Source: an uncultured Verrucomicrobiota bacterium (GTDB taxonomy: Bacteria; Verrucomicrobiota; Verrucomicrobiia; Limisphaerales; UBA9464). Taken from it: 64,000 nt of DNA. The stretch covers positions 1 to 64,000 of the forward strand of contig CAIJLV010000163.1 of NCBI GenBank assembly GCA_903821635.1, read 5' to 3'. A model generated the notes under the pieces. That model saw only the letters and a list, made by a program, of their open reading frames with translations. It was not told where the DNA came from and ran no database searches. Shown here in pieces: positions 1 to 8,392 of this stretch; within the stretch, counting starts at the first letter, position 1, and every line of letters begins with the position of its first letter. The position numbers were made by a program, and so were the translations under genes.

Positions 1-256
1 CGAACAACCGGGCGACATCCACCTGCACCGCCCCCGTGGTGATGCCCCAATGGGCCGCTTCACGAATGGCTTGGCGCAACTCGGCAGCGTGCAACAGGGC
101 CTTGGTGGGCATGCAACCGCGCAAAATGCACAGGCCGCCCAGTTCGGGGCCAGCCTCGACCAGCGCCGTGCGGGCGCCCCCGGCGGCCAGGCTTCGTCCC
201 GCGGCATAGCCCGCACTGCCCCCGCCGATCACCACGGCATCGAAATCGTTGTTCAC
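1..256 (-). CDS. Class I pyridine nucleotide-disulfide oxidoreductase, N-terminal part (cut by window edge)
   Basis: Reading the minus strand from a GTG at 256 gives an open frame to the window edge (about 85 codons). Residues 11-20 form the Rossmann GGGSAGYAAG loop that binds FAD. Residues 43-48 hold a CxxxxC pair in LCILRGCMPTK, the redox-active disulfide of the dihydrolipoamide dehydrogenase, glutathione reductase and mercuric reductase family. In this family electrons pass from NAD(P)H through FAD to the disulfide and on to a small substrate. The spacing matches CLNVGC-type motifs, although the flanking residues (ILR) are not those of typical lipoamide dehydrogenases, so the substrate cannot be named. 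GTG is chosen because the flavin loop follows at the usual distance; an in-frame TTG lies two codons upstream. The NAD-binding and dimerisation domains lie outside the window. Confidence 0.85.
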   Translation of the reverse strand, partial: MNNDFDAVVIGGGSAGYAAGRSLAAGGARTALVEAGPELGGLCILRGCMPTKALLHAAELRQAIREAAHWGITTGAVQVDVARLF

Positions 257-370
257 GGACAAACCGTGGCGCCGTAGTCGCCCTTTGTCAGGTCCGACTC
301 GCCCCCTTCTGACTCCAGCCGTGGATTCTCACTTTTCCCCCTCCCCTGCCTGCCGCAGGGTCGCCCCGAA

Positions 371-802
371 ATGAGTGCTTTGATTTATCCCCGTTCGGCC
401 AAGGAACAAATGGACGGCTGGAATTACCTACCCCGGTTCCTCGACAAGGTGCGGCTGCATTTGGCGGGGAAACTGCACGCGGACTACCAGCCGAATTTCG
501 CCTACAAGGGCTTCGATGCCGCTTGGCTCGAAGCCGCCGGTCTCCAGGCCGAGGCGTTCATCGCCGTGGTGCAGGGCACGCTTACCGACGGCGAAGTGTG
601 CGATTGGGTGCGGCAAAACGTGAAGAAATCACCCGCGGACAAGGCCAAATTCAACGCCTACCTGCTGAACCGCGGGCGCGAAGCAAACGATCCCGCCCTC
701 CGGGAGCGCCTCCAATTGCGCAAGGCTGAGGCCGGGTTGGCACACCGGGACGAGATTCAGACTTTTGTGGACTTCATCGACGCCGACGAAAAACGGAGCT
801 GA
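371..802 (+). CDS. DUF5069 domain protein
   Basis: The 143-residue product matches my memory of the DUF5069 family along its whole length: an N-terminal YPRS-x-x-E segment, [22 protein letters not shown] at about residues 14-35, a central WL-AAG segment and DGEVCDWV near residue 75. It has no signal peptide or membrane segment, so it is probably cytoplasmic. The function of the family is unknown to me; it recurs in Verrucomicrobiota and Planctomycetota. The gene lies 112 bases upstream of the superoxide dismutase on the same strand, which allows co-transcription but does not show a shared role. The ATG start gives the expected family length. Confidence 0.85.
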   Translation: MSALIYPRSAKEQMDGWNYLPRFLDKVRLHLAGKLHADYQPNFAYKGFDAAWLEAAGLQAEAFIAVVQGTLTDGEVCDWVRQNVKKSPADKAKFNAYLLNRGREANDPALRERLQLRKAEAGLAHRDEIQTFVDFIDADEKRS

Positions 803-914
803 GCTCGCGCGCCGTCGGGCGCTTGCCCAAGCGCAGCCGCACGTTAACGTCCCATCACCGCGTCCGCCACTGACGGCGCCGCGGCACCACTTAGCAAGCA
901 CTCCGACCTCACTT

Positions 915-1541
915 ATGGCTCACGAACTTCCCGCCCTGCCCTACGCCAAAGAAGCGCTCGAACCGCACATCGACGCGCTGACCATGGAGATTCACCACGG
1001 CCGCCACCACAAGGCCTACGTGGACAACCTGAACAAGGCCATCGCCGGCAACGCCGCGTTGGAAAGCAAGTCGCTCGAAGCCCTGATCGCCGAGCTCGCG
1101 AGCGTGCCCGACGCCATCCGTGGCCCCGTGCGCAACAACGGCGGCGGCCATTGGAACCACAGCTTTTTCTGGAAGCTCATGGGCCCCGGCCAAGGCGGCG
1201 CGCCCACCGGCGAGCTCGCCACCGCTATCAACGCCGCATTCGGCACGTTCGACGACTTCAAGGCCAAATTTGAAGCCGCCGGTCTGGGCCGTTTTGGCTC
1301 CGGCTGGGCTTGGCTCGTCGTCCATCAAGGCGCCCTCGCCATCGTCTCCACGCCGAACCAAGACAACCTGCTCATGGGCAAAGCCATCGCCGGCGCCGAA
1401 GGCCAAGCGATTCTCGGCGTGGACGTGTGGGAACACGCCTATTACTTGAAGTATCAGAACAAGCGCGCCGACTACCTGAAGGCGTTCTGGAACGTGGTCG
1501 ATTGGAACGCCGTCGCTGCGCTCTACGCCGCGGCCAAGTAA
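915..1541 (+). CDS. sodA: Superoxide dismutase, Mn-type
   Basis: This 208-residue Fe/Mn superoxide dismutase converts superoxide to oxygen and hydrogen peroxide. The four metal ligands are visible: His27 in MEIHHGRHH, His82 in [11 protein letters not shown], and Asp170 and His174 in DVWEHAYY. The Gly-rich GGGH segment and the Gln in NQD (about residue 149) are typical of Mn-selective enzymes; Fe enzymes usually carry Gln in the first segment, as in AAQVWNH. There is no signal peptide, so it should be cytoplasmic. The ATG at 915 starts exactly at the conserved N-terminus; an upstream in-frame extension from 765 lacks family similarity. A strong hairpin follows the stop codon at 1566. Metal preference is inferred from motif residues only. 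Confidence 0.95.
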   Translation: MAHELPALPYAKEALEPHIDALTMEIHHGRHHKAYVDNLNKAIAGNAALESKSLEALIAELASVPDAIRGPVRNNGGGHWNHSFFWKLMGPGQGGAPTGELATAINAAFGTFDDFKAKFEAAGLGRFGSGWAWLVVHQGALAIVSTPNQDNLLMGKAIAGAEGQAILGVDVWEHAYYLKYQNKRADYLKAFWNVVDWNAVAALYAAAK

Positions 1542-1565
1542 CCCCCCCGGCCTTCCGCCGCTCCG

Positions 1566-1603
1566 CCACGCCGTCCGGACCACCGGACGGCGTGGTTATT
1601 ATT
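1566..1603 (+). terminator. Intrinsic terminator after sodA
   Basis: A perfect 13-bp stem (1566-1578 pairing with 1583-1595) with an ACCA loop is followed by TTATTATT. It lies 25 bases after the sodA stop and ends transcription before the convergent AraC-type gene. On the minus strand the stem is not followed by a T tract. Confidence 0.8.
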
Positions 1604-1636
1604 GGTGGCGATGGCCTGTGGAAGCCGCCGCCCGAG

Positions 1637-2476
1637 TCAGCCGGCCTTGCGAGCACGATATTCGCTGGGGCGCCAGCCGGTCCATTTCTTGAACGTATTG
1701 GAAAAAACGAAGGGATTCGCGTAGCCAACCTCCGTGGCGATGATTTCCAGCTTGTCCGGCGTCTCGGTCAGCAACCGAGCCGAGTGTCGAATCCGCAGGT
1801 AGGTGACCTGCTGCATGGGCGTGCGGCCCAATTGCCGCCGACAAAGCCGCCGCAGGTGCTCACCGGAACAATGCGCCCGCCGGGCCAGTTCGGTCAGCGT
1901 CCACGGATTGCCGGGCGCCGCCGCGACCGCTTCCCATAGCTTGGCCAAGCGGTCCTCGACGTGCCACGGTTGGGCGAATCGAACCACGTAGCCATGAATG
2001 AGCTCCACCCAGTGGTGCAAAGCCCACGGCTGATTGCCGCCGGACTGCTCGTGGAACAAGCCCTCAATCGCCATCCGAATCGGTTCCACCGGGAATTTGG
2101 CCAGCACCGGCGCAGAGGCATTGATGAGCGGCCCCTGCCCGGAGGCCGAATCGTAACGCACCCAAGCAAAACCCCAACGTTTGCCTGGCACCGCGTGAAA
2201 CGCGTGGAGGACATGCGGCGGGGCGAGACACGCCATGCCCGCCGTGCACCGTTGCCACCGGCCATCGAGCAAAATGCGACCTTCGCCCGCGAAACAGGCC
2301 AGAAAATAAGCGCCCGGCAGGTCGGTGCGCACCATTGAATAGGGCACCGCGGCATCGGCCAGACCGACGTGGGCCAACCCTTGTGACACCAAGGAGGGAC
2401 AGTCCGCCGCCCGCACGATGCGTTCGCGGGTGTGGGGACCGACCCGATGCGTTTCGATCAGCTCCGGATGCTTCAT
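1637..2476 (-). CDS. AraC-family transcriptional regulator
   Basis: The 279-residue product has an AraC-type N-terminal cupin-like ligand-binding half (about 1-150, with GEGRILLDGRWQ and a conserved-looking HVLHAFHAVPG segment). Its C-terminal half (about 190-279) has two helix-turn-helix motifs: LTELARRAHCSGEHLRRLCRRQLG and IATEVGYANPFVFSNTFKKWTG, ending in the family's P-x-x-Y-R. Such proteins activate sugar or stress genes on binding a small ligand. The frame stays open upstream to 2944, but that stretch does not resemble the family, and the ATG at 2476 gives a normal length. The target is unknown; the neighbour at 2715 is divergent and could be controlled from the shared region. Confidence 0.88.
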   Translation of the reverse strand: MKHPELIETHRVGPHTRERIVRAADCPSLVSQGLAHVGLADAAVPYSMVRTDLPGAYFLACFAGEGRILLDGRWQRCTAGMACLAPPHVLHAFHAVPGKRWGFAWVRYDSASGQGPLINASAPVLAKFPVEPIRMAIEGLFHEQSGGNQPWALHHWVELIHGYVVRFAQPWHVEDRLAKLWEAVAAAPGNPWTLTELARRAHCSGEHLRRLCRRQLGRTPMQQVTYLRIRHSARLLTETPDKLEIIATEVGYANPFVFSNTFKKWTGWRPSEYRARKAG

Positions 2477-2714
2477 GGCGGGATCGCCAAACAGTTTGGC
2501 CAGTCGCCGGTCGGAACACAATCCGCCGCCACTGATTTTCGCCCCCACAGCGCTTCGGTCAGGCGGGCGCGCTAGGCACTTTTTACCAACCCACCCGGTC
2601 GTCCGTGGGGACCGGAGGCGAAATTGGAAAAAACTGCCTGTTGACGGTTGGCACCCGCTCTGTCCCGTTGCAAGTGGCAGCCACGACCGGAGGATCTCGG
2701 GTTGCCATCGATCC

Positions 2715-3398
2715 ATGATCAAACCGCTCACGGGAGTGTTTTCAGCCGTTTTGCTCGGCGGTATGCTGGCTTCTACCCAAGCCGCGTCGTTTGTCGTCGG
2801 CGTTTGGGATTTCGACACTTTCGACTCGGACGCCGCCACCGGCACGCTGTTTACCACCGATGGCACTGGCCAGTTGGCCGCGGTAGGAAATGGAAGTTTT
2901 GAGTTCGGCTCTCCCGCCGGCTCTTCCGGCAGTGGCCCCGACAATTCGGCGTTGCACCTGCTGGCGCCAGCGGGCTCGGAGGCGGGCAGTCAGATCGGCG
3001 CCGACTTCGGCCTTTCGACCCTCGGTTTTCAGGACATCCAGATCACGTTCGACTTCCGGCATCCGCCGCTTTCCGACCTGCCGATTCGGTTCGAATACTC
3101 TATCGACGACGGCAATTTCTGGACTGAAGCCGCGCTGTATTCGCCAAGGGACGACGGCTCGTGGGCAAACAGCAACCTGATCAACCTCGGCTTTGAATTC
3201 GGCGCAGCCAACAACTCCAACCTCCGCTTCCGGGTCGTGGGCGACATGAGCTCCGCGCTGGGCACGGACACCGTGTTGTTGGAATTGGACGGCGTTACCG
3301 TCACTGGGCAGCCCTCAGCCGTGCCCGAACCGACGGCCGTGGTCATGGGCGTGGGCCTCGTCCTGTTGGCCGCCGGCCGGTGTTTCGTGCGCCGTTAA
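2715..3398 (+). CDS. PEP-CTERM sorted secreted protein
   Basis: The 227-residue product begins with a signal peptide (MIKPLTGVFSAVLLGGMLASTQA). It has a beta-rich body (about 25-195, FDF and FEYSIDDGNFW strands). At the end it carries a PEP-CTERM signal: VPEPTAVVMG, a hydrophobic stretch and a final FVRR. Known PEP-CTERM proteins are cut and anchored by an exosortase during export; no exosortase is in this window. The body resembles no enzyme I know. This tail differs in sequence from the three near-identical tails at 22.3, 23.5 and 27.1 kb. The start is set by the signal peptide; the long upstream open frame is not credible. Confidence 0.85.
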   Translation: MIKPLTGVFSAVLLGGMLASTQAASFVVGVWDFDTFDSDAATGTLFTTDGTGQLAAVGNGSFEFGSPAGSSGSGPDNSALHLLAPAGSEAGSQIGADFGLSTLGFQDIQITFDFRHPPLSDLPIRFEYSIDDGNFWTEAALYSPRDDGSWANSNLINLGFEFGAANNSNLRFRVVGDMSSALGTDTVLLELDGVTVTGQPSAVPEPTAVVMGVGLVLLAAGRCFVRR

Positions 3399-3443
3399 AC
3401 TCGGGCGCAAAGCCGCGACTAGCGCCACCGGGCCGCCTGCGAC

Positions 3444-4943
3444 ATGCTGACCGCTATGGCTGTTGCGCCCCTTTCCGGCTTATCCGTGCTCGTCTTGGAC
3501 GACGAACCCCTGATTCGCCGGCACCTCGTTGCCACTTTGGAACGTATGGGCGCGGACGTCACGGCCGCGGACACTTTCAAAGCGGCGCGCCAACTCGCCT
3601 CGGAGTTCAGCTTCGATTTCGCCCTGCTGGATGTAAACCTGCCCGATGGCCGGGGGACGGACCTGCTCCGCTCCAAGGCCTTCGGCTCCAATACGGGGGT
3701 CGTCATGATGACGGCCGAAGGCGGCATCACCGCCGCCGTGGAAGCGATCAAACTGGGTGCGCTGGACTATCTGGCCAAGCCGTTTGAACCCGAAGCGCTC
3801 GCGTTGGTGCTGGCCCGGGCGCGCCGCTCACGCCAAGCGGTCCGAGCCACCGAACACAAGCAGTCGGAGGCGCCGGAAAATCACTTTTGCTTCGGCGGCA
3901 CGCTGGCGGCCCTCGAAATTCAGCTCCGAAAAATTCTCCAAGCCGACGACCGACTGGAAGGCGCCGGGGCGGCCCTGCCACCGGTGCTCATCCAGGGCGA
4001 AACCGGCACTGGCAAGACGACGATTGCTCGCTGGATTCACACCCACGGGCCTCGGAGCCAAGGCCCACTGGTGGAGGCCAATTGCGCCTCCATCCCAGAA
4101 TCACTGGCCGAATCAGAACTCTTCGGCCACGAACGCGGGGCCTTCACGGATGCCCGCAACGCGCGGATCGGCCTGTTTGAAGCAGCCAACGGCGGCACCC
4201 TGTTCCTCGACGAACTACCGTCGCTTTCCCTCGCCCTCCAAGCCAAATTGCTCACCACCCTAGAAGATCGCCGCCTTCGCCGCGTGGGCGGGAGCCGGGA
4301 CCTACCGATTGATGTGCGGGTCATTGCTGCCTCCAACCACAATCTCAAGGAGCTCGTTCGCGAGGGCCGTTTTCGGGAGGACCTTTACCATCGGCTGGAT
4401 CTCTTCCGGGTGCAGTTGCCGGCCTTGCGGGAGCGTGGTCCCGATGTTCTGGAACTGGCGGACGCTCTCATCGCCCGACTCGCCCGGCGCCATCGCTTGC
4501 CGGCTAAAAAGATTTCGAGCACGGGCCAGCGGCGTCTGCTCGGTTACGGCTGGCCGGGCAATGTCCGCGAACTGGCCCACGAGTTGGAGCGGGCGCTGGT
4601 GTTCGAGGAGGGCGACGAGTTGAACTTTGACGCCCTGATTGGGACCGCCACTCCGGCCAACGCCGTGGCGGGCGTGACGACCGCCGTGCCGATGGATGAC
4701 TGGTTTAACGGTAGTTTTCGCTTTCCCGAGTCCGGCTTTTCCTTGGAAGACGCCATCCTGCGCCTGATCAACCACGCTCTCGACCAATCCCAAGGCAATG
4801 TTTCGGCGGCGGGCCGCCTGCTGGGCGTCTCCCGCGACTACCTCCGCTATCGCCTCGGGGGCTGGAAAGACGGTCCCAAGGCGGAACCAGCCCCCGAAAG
4901 CGGTCACGCTCCCGCCCCGCCAAGCCAACCACCCGCCCAATAG
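3444..4943 (+). CDS. NtrC-family sigma-54 activator response regulator
   Basis: The 499-residue protein has the classic three parts. The receiver (about 12-130) has DD at 19-20, the phospho-acceptor Asp63 in LLDVNLPDG and Lys112 in AKPFEP. The AAA+ domain (about 150-400) has Walker A GETGTGKTT near 185-193 and Walker B LFLDELP. The C-terminal Fis-type helix-turn-helix (about 440-480) has NVSAAGRLLGVSRDYLRYRL. The loop that contacts sigma-54 reads GAFTDA at 232-237 instead of the usual GAFTGA, so it is slightly divergent but probably functional. A receiver Asp means it needs a kinase; the NtrB-like kinase at 6944 is the obvious partner. An alternative ATG lies four codons downstream at 3456. 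Confidence 0.93.
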   Translation: MLTAMAVAPLSGLSVLVLDDEPLIRRHLVATLERMGADVTAADTFKAARQLASEFSFDFALLDVNLPDGRGTDLLRSKAFGSNTGVVMMTAEGGITAAVEAIKLGALDYLAKPFEPEALALVLARARRSRQAVRATEHKQSEAPENHFCFGGTLAALEIQLRKILQADDRLEGAGAALPPVLIQGETGTGKTTIARWIHTHGPRSQGPLVEANCASIPESLAESELFGHERGAFTDARNARIGLFEAANGGTLFLDELPSLSLALQAKLLTTLEDRRLRRVGGSRDLPIDVRVIAASNHNLKELVREGRFREDLYHRLDLFRVQLPALRERGPDVLELADALIARLARRHRLPAKKISSTGQRRLLGYGWPGNVRELAHELERALVFEEGDELNFDALIGTATPANAVAGVTTAVPMDDWFNGSFRFPESGFSLEDAILRLINHALDQSQGNVSAAGRLLGVSRDYLRYRLGGWKDGPKAEPAPESGHAPAPPSQPPAQ

Positions 4944-5166
4944 TCAGGTGGATTGGGGAAAGTTCCCCAAGGCGAATGGTTCCCTTTCCCCGCTGGGGAC
5001 AAAACCGGGCCAGCGGCGCTCGATTTCGGGTTCAAATTGCCCAATAAACCTCAACGAATCCGCCTCAGCGAGTTGGCACGGCGCCAGCAGGTCAATTCCC
5101 ACAAGGCGACTCCAGCCCCAGTCGGGCGGCCAGCGCCAGAACCATAAAACGTCCGTCTATACCGTT

Positions 5167-5634
5167 ATGAAGCTCACCAAAATCATCTGTCTCTCGACCC
5201 TCGCCTTGGCGCTCAGCTCCACGTTCAGTGCGCTCGCAGCCGACGCCGCCAAACCCGAAACCAGACCGCCGGCCCGCGGTGAGGGTTTCCGACCGGGCCG
5301 GAATACCGACGTGCCCAACCTCGGCATCCCCCCGAAACTGGAATTACCGGAAGACCTGAAGAAGCTGGTCGACCAGTTCCGCGCCCAAGCGCAGACCTTT
5401 GTCTCTTCCCAGAAGGAAATCGCCCAGCAGTTAAAAGGTGCCACGAGCGAGCAGAAGGAATTGCTCAAGGAACAGTTGAAGACGAATCGCGAGAAATTCC
5501 TCGAAGAAACCGCCGCCCTTCGGACCGATATCCGTGAGCGGGTGAAGGAACTCAAGGCCACGCTGCAAGAAAGCCGTCCGGTCGATGCCGGAGCTGGCGA
5601 AGCTCGCGGCAAGGGTCGGCGCGGCGGCAACTAA
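5167..5634 (+). CDS. Secreted coiled-coil protein of unknown function
   Basis: The 155-residue product has a signal peptide (cleavage probably after FSALAAD, near residue 25). A Pro/Arg-rich linker follows, then a charged helical stretch (about 60-140) rich in Glu, Lys, Gln and Leu with heptad-like spacing, and a short basic Gly/Arg tail (GKGRRGGN). It therefore looks like a periplasmic coiled-coil protein. I recognise no family. It lies between the NtrC-type regulator and its candidate kinase, in the same direction, and a strong terminator follows at 5691. The ATG at 5167 is chosen because the signal peptide starts there; the long upstream frame continuing from 4798 is unlikely. Confidence 0.7.
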   Translation: MKLTKIICLSTLALALSSTFSALAADAAKPETRPPARGEGFRPGRNTDVPNLGIPPKLELPEDLKKLVDQFRAQAQTFVSSQKEIAQQLKGATSEQKELLKEQLKTNREKFLEETAALRTDIRERVKELKATLQESRPVDAGAGEARGKGRRGGN

Positions 5635-5690
5635 GTTCAGAACTGGCTGACTGAACCCGAGACCCACACTTCGTCGGCCGATGAAGCCAT

Positions 5691-5721
5691 ACCGGCGCCC
5701 GCAGCGGGGCGCCGGTTTTTT
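5691..5721 (+). terminator. Strong intrinsic terminator
   Basis: A perfect 10-bp GC-rich stem (5691-5700 with 5707-5716) and a 6-base loop run into six T residues (5716-5721). It ends the transcript of the coiled-coil gene but lies only about 18 bases before the GTG of the next gene. Confidence 0.88.
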
Positions 5722-5739
5722 CTATCTCGCAACCTCCCC

Positions 5740-6867
5740 GTGCGCGCCCCCCGTTTCCTCGCCCTCGGCCTGTCCGCCAGCTTACTGCCGGCGCTGGCGG
5801 GACCGTTTCAACTGGGCCCCACCATGGGTGAGCCCAGCCCGTTTCTCCTGTGGGATCTCTCGACCACCGTGCGCCCCTCGTTCGGCTACAAGGACAATCC
5901 CACTCTGGCGCCCGCCGCCTTCCAGCAGGGCAGCTCGTTCGTGAATCTGGGGGCGGAACTCTTGCTCTTTCGGCTGCCGACCGGGGCCGACTCGTTCCAC
6001 CTGTTCTGGTCCGGCGACGACCGCCGTTATCTCAGCTCGGACTTGGTGGACACCGAACAGCTTTTCGTCACCCAAGCCACTTACAAACGCGCACTGGACG
6101 AGCGTTGGTCGGCCTCGCTGACGGCTCAGCACGTGTTCGTCAATCAAGTCATCGACCTCTCCAGTGAGGATCTGGGGCTTGGGATCGGCCAAGCATCCGG
6201 GCATTCGTTCACGCTGCGGCCGGGCCTGCGGTTTGATTTGGCGACGGACTGGTGGGTGGAACTCGAAGCCGATTACACCCGGCAACTTTACGGGGAACCG
6301 CTCGACGATTACTGGGAATACGTCCCGAAAATCGTAGTTGGCTACCGCCTACCCCAGCAATCCTCACTTGCGGCCAGCTTCACGCATACGTGGCGGCCCT
6401 TTGATGATTCGGCGCTTCTGACGCCATCCCGAGAATTGCTTCCCGGAACCAACACCCGCCTCCAAAACGACCGTTTGGAGCTCCGCTGGCGTCAGAATTG
6501 GAACGCGACCAAAACTTGGGTCACGACCCTCCGCACCTTCGCCGTTGCCACGCGCGACAACGGGCTCGGGTTCTTCGATTACCACCGCTGGGGGGCCACC
6601 GCCGCGGTTCAATGGAGGCACGGCCCCTGGACGCTGAAATTGTCCGGACGCTACAGCCGCTACGATTACGATGAACAATTGATCGCCCCGGATGAGGCGA
6701 CCACGCGGGTGCGCACCGAGGTTTCGGCCGAAGCGCGCACCGAATTCGCCCTCCGTAAAACCCTGCGCCTGGTCGCCGGGTTCGAACTCGAACACTCCCA
6801 AGGTAATGTCAGCCCGGATAACTTTACGGCCCAGACTGCCCAAGCCGGAGTCGAATGGGACTTCTAG
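5740..6867 (+). CDS. Outer-membrane beta-barrel-like protein
   Basis: The 375-residue product has an N-terminal signal peptide (MRAPRFLALGLSASLLPALA) and then many alternating amphipathic strands with aromatic girdles (such as WSASLTAQHVFV and WTLKLSGRYSRYDY). It ends in a terminal Phe (AGVEWDF), as typical of barrels assembled by the Bam machinery. Around 14-16 strands are plausible by eye. I cannot name the family; it resembles generic outer-membrane beta-barrel (OmpL47/putative porin-like) proteins of Gram-negatives. The start is GTG at 5740, because no ATG precedes the signal peptide. Its position between an NtrC regulator and an NtrB kinase suggests an envelope circuit. The close upstream terminator means its own promoter is hard to place. 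Confidence 0.7.
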   Translation: MRAPRFLALGLSASLLPALAGPFQLGPTMGEPSPFLLWDLSTTVRPSFGYKDNPTLAPAAFQQGSSFVNLGAELLLFRLPTGADSFHLFWSGDDRRYLSSDLVDTEQLFVTQATYKRALDERWSASLTAQHVFVNQVIDLSSEDLGLGIGQASGHSFTLRPGLRFDLATDWWVELEADYTRQLYGEPLDDYWEYVPKIVVGYRLPQQSSLAASFTHTWRPFDDSALLTPSRELLPGTNTRLQNDRLELRWRQNWNATKTWVTTLRTFAVATRDNGLGFFDYHRWGATAAVQWRHGPWTLKLSGRYSRYDYDEQLIAPDEATTRVRTEVSAEARTEFALRKTLRLVAGFELEHSQGNVSPDNFTAQTAQAGVEWDF

Positions 6868-6943
6868 GCCCCTGCCGACTGGGGATTGGACACCCCGCCC
6901 GGAAGCGGGGAGTCTCCGTTCTGGACCACTTCCGGTCCGGGCT

Positions 6944-8272
6944 TTGAAAACCTTCGTCCAATCCCGCGGGTTCGCGGTCCTCGCGGTGGCGACCGCCCTC
7001 GTGCTACTGGCTGGGGCGATCGCGTTCACGCAGGCCGAACTCCGCACCGAGCTCCGCCAGCAGTTAGCCCGGCGCGACGGCAACCTTTTCGCCACCTTAC
7101 TGCGCCGCCACCTCGCCGCCGACGAATCGCTCATTGATCCCGTGGCCGCCTTGCTCGAAACCGCCCACCTATCGGAATTGCCCGGACTCCGCACGCTTAG
7201 CCTCTACGACTCGCGGGGTGTTTTTACCGCGGCCATTCCGGCCACCGCTGAAGAAACCGCCTTGGCTGAAACCGCCCTGGCCACGGCCCGCACCGGGGCT
7301 ACCTACAGCCACCTGAATCTTTTCGCCGAACTCGCCCGCGAAACGATCCTGCCCGCCGACGAACGCGCGCCGCTGCTGGAGGTTGTCCTGCCGATTGAGG
7401 ACCCCTTGGGCGGCCGAGCCGGGTTCGCCCGGTTACTGCTCGACGGCGCGGGCCTCGCCCGCGAATACCGCGAACTCGACGATACCCTCCGCCGGCAGGC
7501 GGGGATCGCGTTTGCCTTGGCCGGCAGCGCCATGAGCTTGGCCTTGGGCTTTGCCTTCTACCGGATCAGTTCGATCAACCGCCGACTCCAAACGGCCAAT
7601 TCCGAGCTACTCCTCGCCGCCAAAACCGCCGCCATCGGCGCGGTGGCTTCGCACCTGATTCACGGGCTCAAAAATCCCCTCGCCGGACTCCAACATTTTG
7701 TCGCCGCTCAGGCCGGTCCCGACGACCGCAGTTGGTCTGATGCTGCCGAAACCACCCGCCGGATGCGCGGCCTGATCGACGGGGTGATGCATCTACTCCG
7801 TGACGATGCCTTCGCCGGGCAAGTGGACGTTTCCCTGCGCGACCTCCTCGCCTCGCTCCCTCCTCGACTGGATCCGCTCACCCACAGCCGGCGCGTGACC
7901 CTGCGCTGGGAACACACCGTGGACCCGCTTTTACCGGGGCATGCGGCCGGGCTGATCGCCCTGATAATCGAAAATCTCGTCACCAACGCCGTGCAGGCTT
8001 CGTCGGTCGGACAAGAAGTCTGCATCCGCACCCAACCCACGCCCTCCGGGTTTGAAATCCGGGTGACTGATCTCGGGCCCGGACTGCCGGACCACGTCCG
8101 CGAACACCTGTTCACTCCCGTGCAATCCACCAAGACCGGCGGCAGTGGCCTCGGACTCGCCTTGAGTCGCCAAATCGCCCTCAGTCTTGGCGCCTCCTTG
8201 GAGTTGGTGCGCTCGAGCAGCACCGGCACGGAATTCAACCTGAGCCTACCGTGCCTCGACACGGCGCGTTAA
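6944..8272 (+). CDS. NtrB-like membrane sensor histidine kinase
   Basis: The 442-residue kinase starts at TTG 6944, just before the first membrane helix (about 9-27). An extracytoplasmic sensor region of about 155 residues follows, then a second membrane helix (about 186-207). The phospho-acceptor region reads HGLKNPLAGL with His240. An ATPase domain follows: N box IENLVTNAVQA near 341, G1 VTDLGPGLP, and the F/G2 region LFTPVQSTKTGGSGLGLALS. The sequence around His240 fits NtrB/AtoS-type kinases, which usually drive sigma-54 activators, so the NtrC-type protein at 3444 is its likely substrate. The start codon is inferred; upstream in-frame residues overlap the barrel gene and do not look real. 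Confidence 0.88.
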   Translation: MKTFVQSRGFAVLAVATALVLLAGAIAFTQAELRTELRQQLARRDGNLFATLLRRHLAADESLIDPVAALLETAHLSELPGLRTLSLYDSRGVFTAAIPATAEETALAETALATARTGATYSHLNLFAELARETILPADERAPLLEVVLPIEDPLGGRAGFARLLLDGAGLAREYRELDDTLRRQAGIAFALAGSAMSLALGFAFYRISSINRRLQTANSELLLAAKTAAIGAVASHLIHGLKNPLAGLQHFVAAQAGPDDRSWSDAAETTRRMRGLIDGVMHLLRDDAFAGQVDVSLRDLLASLPPRLDPLTHSRRVTLRWEHTVDPLLPGHAAGLIALIIENLVTNAVQASSVGQEVCIRTQPTPSGFEIRVTDLGPGLPDHVREHLFTPVQSTKTGGSGLGLALSRQIALSLGASLELVRSSSTGTEFNLSLPCLDTAR

Positions 8273-8392
8273 GACTTCGGGCATCCATGGGGCCCGTCCA
8301 AATCTCGCGGCCCGCCTCACTTATTTCATTCGTAACCCCACTGCCTCCGCGATTGCCCCAAAAGCTTTCCGGCTCTAATTTGGAATCCTCGC

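Noticed and set aside
2477-2944. N-terminal extension of the AraC-type gene
   Set aside because: The frame is open, but the 156 extra residues are unlike the family and overlap the PEP-CTERM gene's start on the other strand.
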